NCBI RefSeq assembly: GCF_937890585.1
Contig: NZ_CALACG010000392.1
Span: forward strand, 1-10,006
Length of the DNA: 10,006 bases
From: an uncultured Campylobacter sp.
Lineage (GTDB): Bacteria; Campylobacterota; Campylobacteria; Campylobacterales; Campylobacteraceae
Direction of reading: 5' to 3'
The translations under genes were made by a program, and so were the position numbers. Position 1 is the stretch's first letter, and the number at the start of each line of letters is the position of its first letter. The notes below the pieces were generated by a model. The model did not search any database. It was not told the origin of the DNA and saw nothing but the letters and a program-made list of their open reading frames with translations. Of the stretch, positions 1 to 5,542 are shown piece after piece.

Positions 1-267
1 GAAGCCATGAACTAGCACATCTTCAAACCACTTTTGCAAAAGCGATGGCACGCCGTACCAGAAAAATGGATAAACAAGCACGATCACATCAGCCTTTACT
101 AGCTTTTCTTGCTCGGCTTTTACATCGATAGCATAGTTTTTATAAAGCTCGCTTAGTATGTCAAATTTAGCCTCTGGCAGGTGCTTTTTTAGCTCGTCCA
201 AAATGATCTTATTTGCAAAGGAATTTTCAAGGTCGGTGTGACCTGATACGACTAAAATTTCACTCAT
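1..267 (-). CDS. NAD(P)H oxidoreductase, flavodoxin-like fold (MdaB/KefF-type), 3' part missing
   Basis: The first 89 codons of a cytoplasmic flavoprotein are present; the C-terminus lies beyond the left edge. The N-terminus (MSEILVVSGH) is a first beta strand leading into the FMN phosphate loop. Around residues 61-89, after VIVLVYPFFWYGVP, comes a segment with a conserved-looking W80 and an HGF ending. This pattern is typical of the Flavodoxin_2 family (MdaB, KefF, YwrO), whose members carry FAD or FMN and reduce quinones with NAD(P)H in two-electron steps. The ATG is supported by AAGGGG a few bases upstream. The gene follows the 58-codon remnant by 29 bases and an exported ABM-domain gene one step further up, so a quinone-related role fits. 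The exact substrate cannot be told. The family call is firm; MdaB versus a general NQO-like reductase is not resolved. Confidence 0.85.
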   Translation of the reverse strand, partial: MSEILVVSGHTDLENSFANKIILDELKKHLPEAKFDILSELYKNYAIDVKAEQEKLVKADVIVLVYPFFWYGVPSLLQKWFEDVLVHGF

Positions 268-275
268 TTTTGCCC

Positions 276-302
276 CTTAAATTTACTTTCTTAAATTTAC
301 TT
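276..302. repeat. Tandem 13-bp direct repeat, period 14
   Basis: The 13-mer cttaaatttactt occurs exactly at 276-288 and again at 290-302, separated by one base. Read on the minus strand it is AAGTAAATTTAAG. The first copy holds the last codon and stop of the 58-codon ORF; the second leads into the Shine-Dalgarno of the downstream oxidoreductase. It may be a slipped-strand duplication or a scar of the event that shortened the ORF. It is too short to be a mobile-element end. Confidence 0.8.
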
Positions 303-473
303 GCAAACAAAGCTACTTGCCTTGCTCGCGTTGCCACTCTCACTCCACACCGCGTCTATCATCTCGTTGTTTAAAATTTTCACATCTTTTAAACTCTCAC
401 ATCCTGCCCTATCAAGGGCAAAAGCCGTGCTGCCAATGAGTGCTAGTGCGCAAAAAAGTGAAATTTTCTTCAT
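297..473 (-). pseudogene. 58-residue exported ORF resembling the N-terminus of a tannase/feruloyl esterase (probable remnant)
   Basis: A small ORF reads MKKISLFCALALIGSTAFA (a clean signal peptide) and then about 39 residues. The mature part has the spacing C-x2-L-x4-I-x-N-x2-I-x2-A and ends in FVCK. Members of the fungal/bacterial tannase-feruloyl esterase family (Pfam Tannase, PF07519) begin in just this way after the signal peptide, with an early Cys, the L...I.N..I..A strand and an FC[RK] motif before a catalytic domain of several hundred residues. Here the protein stops immediately after FVCK, so the whole catalytic domain is missing. It has a good Shine-Dalgarno (AGGAG) overlapping the stop of the upstream gene. 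It could instead be a genuine small secreted protein with one disulfide. The remnant reading rests on remembered family pattern, not on an alignment. Confidence 0.5.
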
Positions 474-481
474 AACATCTC

Positions 482-1162
482 CTAAAATTTTACCTTGCTA
501 AATGAGGTCTCGTTCTTAAGACCAAAGCCGTCAAATTCATCTATTAGCCCAGCTCGCTCTTTGGCGTAAGCCTTGTAGTTTTCGCTGTGGCGGTAGCTCT
601 CAAAGCTAGCTTCGTCCTTGTAAATTTCAACCAGCACCCATTTGTTTGGCGCATCCTTTTGACTAAAAGCAAACTGCGCGTAAGCGCCATCATCTACGCT
701 TTTTTGCATATATGTTTTGATGATCTTTTCAAATTTCGCATCGCTTTTTGCCAAAAGGCTTAAATTTGTGATGTGAAAGTAGGCATCTTTTAGGCGCTCT
801 GGCGTTAAATTTTTAGAAAACGCAGCCCTCTTTTTCACGCTTATAGCCTTTTTGCTAGCTAAAATTTCAGTGCTTGCGCTTGAAAATTTCTTAAAATGCG
901 CCGAGTTTAGATGTTTTTTATAAGCCGCCTCATCCTTGTAAAACTCAAGCACGTAAAATAGCTCTGGCTTGCTCTTTGCGCTCGCAAAAAAGATCGCCTG
1001 CGTGCCTGGCTCGCTCTTTGAGCTTAGTATTTTTTCCCTGCCAAGACGCTTTAGCAAGCTCTTGTTATTTGGCGTTGAAAGCAGCTCCTGTAAGCTCACT
1101 TTCGCCTCCGCCCCAAAGGCAAACGCCGCCAAAACTGCTAGTAAAAATAGCTTTTTAAACAT
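482..1162 (-). CDS. Exported protein with two ABM (antibiotic biosynthesis monooxygenase / YgiN-like) domains
   Basis: This 226-residue protein has a signal peptide (MFKKLFLLAV..FGAEA, cleavage probably after A20) and so probably acts in the periplasm. The mature chain has two similar halves. Residues 69-93 contain FYVLEFYKDEAAYKKH..S.HFK and residues 175-199 contain WVLVEIYKDEASFESYRHSENYK. Both are the typical beta strand plus helix of dimeric ferredoxin-like ABM domains, so the protein may fold as an internal pseudo-dimer. Relatives such as E. coli YgiN act on quinols without cofactor, and other family members degrade haem or act on polyketides. The substrate here is unknown. The ATG at 1162 is chosen because GGGG lies six bases upstream; an in-frame TTG directly before it sits too close to that site. 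It begins 13 bases after the helical-protein gene and stops inside the next Shine-Dalgarno. Confidence 0.75.
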   Translation of the reverse strand: MFKKLFLLAVLAAFAFGAEAKVSLQELLSTPNNKSLLKRLGREKILSSKSEPGTQAIFFASAKSKPELFYVLEFYKDEAAYKKHLNSAHFKKFSSASTEILASKKAISVKKRAAFSKNLTPERLKDAYFHITNLSLLAKSDAKFEKIIKTYMQKSVDDGAYAQFAFSQKDAPNKWVLVEIYKDEASFESYRHSENYKAYAKERAGLIDEFDGFGLKNETSFSKVKF

Positions 1163-1175
1163 CAAATTCCCCTTA

Positions 1176-1634
1176 TCACTTCGCCTTTTTCATATCAGCT
1201 TTAGCTTTGATCTCTTCTGCGCCTTCTAGGTCAAGCTGTGCTTTTTTAAAGGCTTTGCGAGCTTTTTCTAAGCGGTTAGAGTTTTTGACACTTGGGTTAT
1301 CAGCATAGGCTTTTTCTGCCTCTTCTAGCTTAAATTTCTTGTCGCCATAGTTCTTTTGTGCTTTTTCAAGGTCATTTGTAGCTTTGTCGCCACCTAGTAG
1401 CTCAGCCTTTGATGTGACCTTACCAGTGACTGGGTTTCTACCGATAGTCATATCTAGTTCGCGTTTAGCTCTAGCAGCGGTTCCGCGATTAACAAAGCAC
1501 TCTTTTTTTCCACCTATTAGCATATCACCAATTAAACGTGGTCTATTTTTTGGGTCACTACAATCAACCGCTTCTTTTGCATAGCCAAATGTAGCTCCCA
1601 GAGCCGCTACTACCAATAAATTTATAAATTTCAT
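1176..1634 (-). CDS. Secreted lysine-rich helical protein, function unknown
   Basis: I do not recognise this 152-residue protein. It starts with a signal peptide (MKFINLLVVAALGATFGYA). A short domain with two cysteines (C25, C46), probably a disulfide in the periplasm, and several Gly/Arg residues follows. From about residue 87 to the end it is almost entirely Lys, Glu and Ala, predicted helical. Two related units, LEKAQKNY (89-96) and LEKARKAF (122-129), are each followed by K..L.L.EGAE/EEAE-like stretches. This suggests a two-repeat helical hairpin or short coiled coil. The ATG at 1634 has AAGGAG six bases upstream. An in-frame ATG at 1667 also has a strong site (AAAGGAG) and would add MRNLKIFKESK, still compatible with a signal peptide. 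The gene lies between the tannase and the ABM protein with short gaps, so it is probably co-transcribed with other exported proteins. Confidence 0.7.
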   Translation of the reverse strand: MKFINLLVVAALGATFGYAKEAVDCSDPKNRPRLIGDMLIGGKKECFVNRGTAARAKRELDMTIGRNPVTGKVTSKAELLGGDKATNDLEKAQKNYGDKKFKLEEAEKAYADNPSVKNSNRLEKARKAFKKAQLDLEGAEEIKAKADMKKAK

Positions 1635-1640
1635 TTTACT

Positions 1641-1679
1641 CTCCTTGAAAATTTTTAAATTTCTCATACTTTCTCCTTT
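1641..1679 (-). promoter_or_regulatory. Two Shine-Dalgarno sites serving alternative in-frame starts
   Basis: AAAGGAG at 1673-1679 precedes ATG 1667, and AAGGAG at 1641-1646 precedes ATG 1634. The two ATGs are 33 bases apart in the same frame. Both spacings are near optimal, so either or both starts of the helical-protein gene may be used. Confidence 0.6.
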
Positions 1680-1683
1680 AAAT

Positions 1684-3120
1684 TTATCTTTGCTCAACTC
1701 TTTTCATCCAAGCAAAAAGCTCGTCTAAATCATAATCGCCGCCGTGTCCTTGCCCCCAGACCGCTTCAAAATCAACCTCCTTGCCAGCATTTTTAAGCGA
1801 GAGTGCGAGCATGGCAGGCACGGCAAGGGCTAGGTCGGTGTCGTTTGTGCCCTGCCTTATGCGGTAAAATTTCGCCGCCTCTTTGTTTTTAGCGTAGTTC
1901 ATCGCATTCATCATCTTTATGACGCTAGCCTCCGCCATCTCGCCCCAGCTTCGCTCTTTTGCAAATTTAGTAAAGTGCTTTGCAGGCGTTTTGCTATCGC
2001 CAAAAAGGTCGTTTTCAGGATTTTCTAGCCCAAATCCGTCAAAGGCAACCACCGCTTTGGCTCGTTTTAGCGAGGCGATGAAGTCCTCAAATTTGAATGT
2101 ATATCCAAGCGAGCAGCCCTGCGTGTCAAGAGTTATAAATTTAGGCGTGAGCGTGCTTTTGTCGCTGCTTTTTGTAGCGGTAAATGCCTTTGAGATGAGA
2201 GCGTTTATATACTCTTTGAAGCTGCCCTCGCCGTTTTCATCAAGGCTTAGTGCGTGGCCTTTGGCGTCTTTTAAATTTAGCGAGTTTAGATAGGCTGGGA
2301 ATTTACTCTTTAGCTCACGTGAGAGCTCTTTTTGCGTGGCGTTTAGCTCGCCTGTGATCATCTTTGGCTTTTTGCTCCTGTCGTTAAAAGTGCTCGCGTC
2401 AAGACTTGTAAAATCAATCCTTTCAAATTTATCCAAATCCCCAAACATCCACTCATACGCCTCGTCCTCATGCTCTAAATTTGTAACAGGGCAGTAGGCT
2501 GAGACGGCATAAATTTGATCGTCCGCCTTCGCAGCGCCTAGCTCGCTAAGATATGGCTCGTACTCTTTTGCGTTTGCGCTAGTGCCTAGAAGTGCCGACA
2601 TCGCGCCACCTGCGCTCGTGCCGTTTGAGATGATCTTATTTGCGTCGCCTGGCATAAATTTGTCGTTAAATTTAAGATATCTAACGGCCGCTTTTAGATC
2701 GACTATCGCAGCTGGCGCTTTGCCGATGAAGCGCTCGCCATCTTTTAGCGTCCTACCCCTAGCGCCAACGCTTGCCACGACGTAACCTCTAAGAAGCGCT
2801 TCAAGAGTGGCATTTGGCTTTTCGTTTTTGGTTTCTGGCTTTTGAGGTTTGGCTGGCATGTAGCCGCCTATGCCATTTGGCATAAAAATAGCCGTAGTTT
2901 TATCGTCAAATTTACCCTCTGGCACATAAAAATTTAAGACCTCGTAGTCGCTCGTTGGCTTTGCCACATAGACTATGCCCTCATAAGCTCTAAATTTAAG
3001 CGTCCTCTCGCCAACTTGCACGCTTTTTAGCTCAAATTTACTCTCATTAAATTTTAGCTCGCTACCAAAGCACGCCCCAGCCAAGCAAACCGCCAAAACT
3101 AGGCATTTTGCACTTTTCAT
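1684..3120 (-). CDS. Secreted subtype-B tannase (galloyl ester hydrolase)
   Basis: This 478-residue alpha/beta hydrolase carries a signal peptide (MKSAKCLVLAVCLAGACFGS). It matches bacterial subtype-B tannases such as Lactobacillus plantarum TanLp, which cut gallic acid from tannins and gallate esters. The nucleophile elbow is NGTSAGG with Ser169. Family hallmarks include SAYCPVTNLEHEDEAYEW (207-224), AKHFT (380-384), RIRQGTNDTD (420-429) and GHGGDYDLDELFAW (458-471). By spacing against TanLp (Ser163, Asp419, His451, as I remember the structure), the triad would be Ser169, Asp427 and His459, with Asp429, Lys352 and Glu366 as the gallate-binding residues. All are present, so the enzyme looks active. 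The start is chosen at 3120: AGGA lies seven bases upstream and the signal peptide begins there; the longer frame overlaps the flavin-reductase gene. It begins 10 bases after that gene, whose stop overlaps this ribosome binding site. Confidence 0.85.
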   Translation of the reverse strand: MKSAKCLVLAVCLAGACFGSELKFNESKFELKSVQVGERTLKFRAYEGIVYVAKPTSDYEVLNFYVPEGKFDDKTTAIFMPNGIGGYMPAKPQKPETKNEKPNATLEALLRGYVVASVGARGRTLKDGERFIGKAPAAIVDLKAAVRYLKFNDKFMPGDANKIISNGTSAGGAMSALLGTSANAKEYEPYLSELGAAKADDQIYAVSAYCPVTNLEHEDEAYEWMFGDLDKFERIDFTSLDASTFNDRSKKPKMITGELNATQKELSRELKSKFPAYLNSLNLKDAKGHALSLDENGEGSFKEYINALISKAFTATKSSDKSTLTPKFITLDTQGCSLGYTFKFEDFIASLKRAKAVVAFDGFGLENPENDLFGDSKTPAKHFTKFAKERSWGEMAEASVIKMMNAMNYAKNKEAAKFYRIRQGTNDTDLALAVPAMLALSLKNAGKEVDFEAVWGQGHGGDYDLDELFAWMKRVEQR

Positions 3121-3130
3121 ACTTCGTCCT

Positions 3131-3697
3131 TTAACCGATAATGGCTGCCTTTTCCTCAAATTTCGCCGCTCCGTCAGCATAAAACTGCCCGCCAGCTACG
3201 TAGTGAGACGTCCTTAGCACATCATCTAAATTTTCAAATTTCCAGTGGCCGCCCTCAAAAACGCGCGTATCGGCGTAGGCTGCCACGACTTTGGCCTTAA
3301 AAAGGTCAAACTCGCTCTCGTTTTTGGCGTCTTTGATGATCTCGCAAACCATGTAGACTGCGCACTCTTTTAGCAAAGGCACGCCATTTTCGTAAAACAT
3401 CTCCACGCCAGCAAGCTTGTTTTTGTCGCTGTGCATACTGGTCGTGCCAAGTCTTGCGATAAGGGCGGTATCTTTGAAAAATGGCACGCAAAGGCCAAAT
3501 TTACCGCTCTTTTCAAAAAGCGAACGGGTAAATGAGCCAGAGTCTACGACTGCTGTTATCTTGTCGTAGTCTAGCGGGCAGACCCAATAGGCACTCATCG
3601 CGTCTACGACGCCCTCGTGGCTTGCGCAGATGATGAGCGTTGGGCCGTGGTTGATGAGGCGGTAGGCCTTGTTTAGATCAACTTTTTGTAGTGCCAT
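3131..3697 (-). CDS. Flavin reductase-like FMN-binding split-barrel protein
   Basis: A 188-residue cytoplasmic protein with the flavin reductase-like domain (about residues 12-172). It begins with a strand reading GPTLIICASHEGVVDAMSAY, where the family usually has P..v.T....G..N....S. The segment DSGSFTRSLFEKSGKFGLCVP (52-72) matches the FMN-phosphate binding loop (S.FTR......F.vnvp). HYVAGGQFYADG near the C-terminus is the closing strand seen in this family. Such proteins reduce free flavin with NAD(P)H or use bound FMN on small substrates; I cannot tell which here. The gene starts four bases after the lipoprotein stop and has no visible Shine-Dalgarno (upstream bases are only A and T with one C), so translation probably depends on ribosomes finishing the lipoprotein. 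The stop codon leads straight into the tannase ribosome binding site. Confidence 0.85.
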   Translation of the reverse strand: MALQKVDLNKAYRLINHGPTLIICASHEGVVDAMSAYWVCPLDYDKITAVVDSGSFTRSLFEKSGKFGLCVPFFKDTALIARLGTTSMHSDKNKLAGVEMFYENGVPLLKECAVYMVCEIIKDAKNESEFDLFKAKVVAAYADTRVFEGGHWKFENLDDVLRTSHYVAGGQFYADGAAKFEEKAAIIG

Positions 3698-3701
3698 TTG
3701 A

Positions 3702-4091
3702 TTATTTTTTAGAAATTTTATATTTTTTGCCTGCTTTTTCTAGCTGTATGCTGCCATCTTCAGATACAAATTTCTTGCCTTTTTTGCTTAAAATTTGGCT
3801 CTCGTTGCCTAGGCTAGCCCAGAAAATTTCTACTTTATTTTTCTTTTTGTTAAATATCCCATAAACTGCCAAAGTCTTGTTGTCTGGGTCGTCCAAGCGA
3901 ACGTCAGCTACGTTAAATACCTGAACGCAACCATTTTTAAACTCAGAGTAGCTCTGTCCTGCTGAAGGCATGCAGCCGTGGCTATCTACACTGCTTTCGA
4001 TCTTTGGCTCTGGAGCGCTTTGTGGAGCTGGCTCTGCTTGTTTTTTCGCACATCCGCTAAAGGCTAGTAAGCCAGCCACTGCTATAATCAT
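3702..4091 (-). CDS. Small lipoprotein, function unknown; start probably frameshifted
   Basis: The visible frame gives 129 residues with a lipoprotein signal (hydrophobic stretch then LAFSGC, lipidated Cys14). A Pro/Ala/Glu-rich linker (16-35) follows, then a compact domain with C40 and C55 (HGCMPSAGQSYSEFKNGCVQVF), beta-rich and Lys-rich toward the end. I do not recognise a named function. As drawn it starts MIIAVAGLL, lacking the usual basic n-region and any Shine-Dalgarno. An ATG at 4104, with AAGGAAAG well placed upstream, is followed by seven A's and then this frame, off by one. With six A's the protein would begin MKKLMIIAVAGLLAFSGC, a textbook lipoprotein signal. The true start is therefore likely 4104 in an on-phase or corrected sequence. 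It lies 15 bases after the SDR gene and four before the flavin reductase gene. Confidence 0.75.
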   Translation of the reverse strand: MIIAVAGLLAFSGCAKKQAEPAPQSAPEPKIESSVDSHGCMPSAGQSYSEFKNGCVQVFNVADVRLDDPDNKTLAVYGIFNKKKNKVEIFWASLGNESQILSKKGKKFVSEDGSIQLEKAGKKYKISKK

Positions 4092-4094
4092 AAG

Positions 4095-4101
4095 TTTTTT
4101 T
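4095..4101 (-). repeat. A7 homopolymer just after the likely lipoprotein start codon
   Basis: On the minus strand ATG (4104-4102) is followed directly by seven A's and C. In the present length the frame from this ATG gives a 15-residue peptide, MKKTYDYSSGWLTSL, and stops. One A fewer joins it in frame to the lipoprotein. The tract is a plausible site of replication or transcription slippage, or of a sequencing error. Confidence 0.7.
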
Positions 4102-4119
4102 CATTGTCTTTCCTTTTTG

Positions 4120-4875
4120 TTAATACTTAACCGCATAGTCAAATTTTGGCTTACTTAGACTAAACTCAAAGCTATCTCTATCCACCGCGCCAACGCAGTA
4201 ATGGCTATCATAAAGGCGAAGCAAAAACTCCGCCATCTCTTCACTCGTGTGGTACTTTTTAAACGCCTTGTCGTAGTCGTAGCTCTCTTTGTTAGTTGCC
4301 ACCATGCCAAATTCTGTCTTTGTAGCAGCTGGGGCCAGCACTTTTGCTTGCATCTTCGCCTGCTTGTCTTGTGCTAGCTCGTGGTAAAGGCCCTCACTAA
4401 ATGCGCTGACGAAAAATTTGCTAGCGCAGTAGGTCACGACGTTTGGCACGATCTTGTAGCCTCCTATTGATGATATATTTATTAGTTTTGTCTCTTTTTC
4501 TCTATATTTTTTTACAAATAGCATTGATAGCGTCACAAGTGCGGTGATGTTTAAATTTAACATCTGCGTCACCTTATCTAAATTTTGCTCGCCGACCTTG
4601 CCGTAGTAGCCAAAGCCAGCGTTGTTTATCAGTGCTTTTAGCTCAAATTTTTCTAAATTACGCCAAAGAGCTAGGACATTTTCTTGCTTTGAAAGGTCGC
4701 AAAGCTCTACCACGACCTCTACATCTGCAAATTTAGCTATCTCGCTTTTTAGCTCTTCTAAAAGCTCCTTGCGTCTTGCAACTAGGATCAAATTCTCCCC
4801 GCGCCTTGCAAATGCCTTTGCCGCTGCCGCTCCTATGCCTGAGCTTGCCCCAGTGATCACTATATATTTTTTCAT
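4120..4875 (-). CDS. Classical short-chain dehydrogenase/reductase (SDR)
   Basis: A 251-residue cytoplasmic NAD(P)-dependent oxidoreductase with all classical SDR marks. These are the dinucleotide loop TGASSGIG (8-15), NNAG (84-87), the active-site Asn109 (LNLNI), Ser135/136 (INISS), and Tyr149 with Lys153 (TYCASK). Arg34-Arg35 after the second strand (LVARRKEL) favour NADP(H). Family members reduce or oxidise hydroxyl/carbonyl groups; this layout resembles the DltE/YdfG-like general reductases, but the substrate is not evident. The start ATG overlaps the stop of the preceding SDR gene (ATGA, 4872-4875), which suggests translational coupling; only a weak GTGGA lies upstream. The stop is followed by the lipoprotein ribosome binding site. 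Confidence 0.9.
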   Translation of the reverse strand: MKKYIVITGASSGIGAAAAKAFARRGENLILVARRKELLEELKSEIAKFADVEVVVELCDLSKQENVLALWRNLEKFELKALINNAGFGYYGKVGEQNLDKVTQMLNLNITALVTLSMLFVKKYREKETKLINISSIGGYKIVPNVVTYCASKFFVSAFSEGLYHELAQDKQAKMQAKVLAPAATKTEFGMVATNKESYDYDKAFKKYHTSEEMAEFLLRLYDSHYCVGAVDRDSFEFSLSKPKFDYAVKY

Positions 4876-5513
4876 TTTGTAAATTCCACCGGACTATAAA
4901 TTTTCACACCTTCGCTGTGATCATCTTGCGCTACTTGCACGATCACTCTGGCGATGTCAGCTGCCCTCATCGGACGATACTCGTCAAAAAAGCCTTTTGG
5001 GATAAATTTAAACGCCTTTATCGCCAAATACTCACCTAGTCTAAATTCTTTCCTATCAGCCTCGATAAGTGGCAGCCTAGCGATATGAAATGAGCTATAT
5101 CCAAGCTCTTTTATCTTCGCTTCTGCTTGACCTTTTGCCTTTAGGTAAAACGAGCCTGACTTTCTGTTTGCACCTGCAGCCGAGAGCAAGACAAAGCGTT
5201 TTGCACCGCACTCCAAGCCAAATTTGGCGAAATTTATAGGATAGGTCACATCGACTTTATAAAACTGCTCTTTGTGCTTTGCCGCCTTCATCGTCGTGCC
5301 AAGCGCGCAAAATACGTCATCAGCGATAAATGGCACCTCATCTTTAAAATCATCAAAATTTACTATCTTTACTTCAAGCTTTTCATGAGTAAATTTTAGC
5401 TCACTTCTAACAAGAGCGACCACCTTGCTATAGTGCTCACTCTCGCATAAATCTTTTAAAATTTCACTTCCTACAGCGCCGCTGGCTCCTGCTATAAGGG
5501 CGACTTTTTTCAT
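4872..5513 (-). CDS. Atypical SDR, NAD(P)H-binding (HTATIP2-like) oxidoreductase
   Basis: A 213-residue protein beginning MKKVALIAGASGAVG, a Rossmann nucleotide loop of the extended/atypical SDR type (GASGAVG, 9-15). VFCALGTTMKAA (68-79) followed by F.KVDV (84-89) is the signature of NAD(P)-binding proteins related to human HTATIP2/TIP30. FVLLSAAGA (107-115) and YLKAK (Tyr123, Lys127) supply the Ser and the YxxxK-like pair. Relatives are often annotated as NAD-dependent epimerase or semialdehyde-dehydrogenase-like, but few have proven substrates. AAAGGA five bases before the ATG supports the start. It follows the alcohol dehydrogenase by 29 bases and overlaps the next SDR by four, so the three dehydrogenases are likely made together, perhaps to deal with reactive carbonyls. 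Confidence 0.85.
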   Translation of the reverse strand: MKKVALIAGASGAVGSEILKDLCESEHYSKVVALVRSELKFTHEKLEVKIVNFDDFKDEVPFIADDVFCALGTTMKAAKHKEQFYKVDVTYPINFAKFGLECGAKRFVLLSAAGANRKSGSFYLKAKGQAEAKIKELGYSSFHIARLPLIEADRKEFRLGEYLAIKAFKFIPKGFFDEYRPMRAADIARVIVQVAQDDHSEGVKIYSPVEFTK

Positions 5514-5542
5514 GTTTATCCTTTGTAAATTTTGGATAAATT

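Noticed and set aside
1919..2293. 124-codon plus-strand frame opposite the tannase gene
   Set aside because: No recognisable motif or ribosome site; the opposite strand encodes a conserved hydrolase.
3061..3120. Tannase as a lipoprotein (LAGAC in the signal peptide)
   Set aside because: The residues before Cys do not fit the lipobox (L at -3 expected; here it is at -4), and an ordinary signal-peptidase site near FGS is available.
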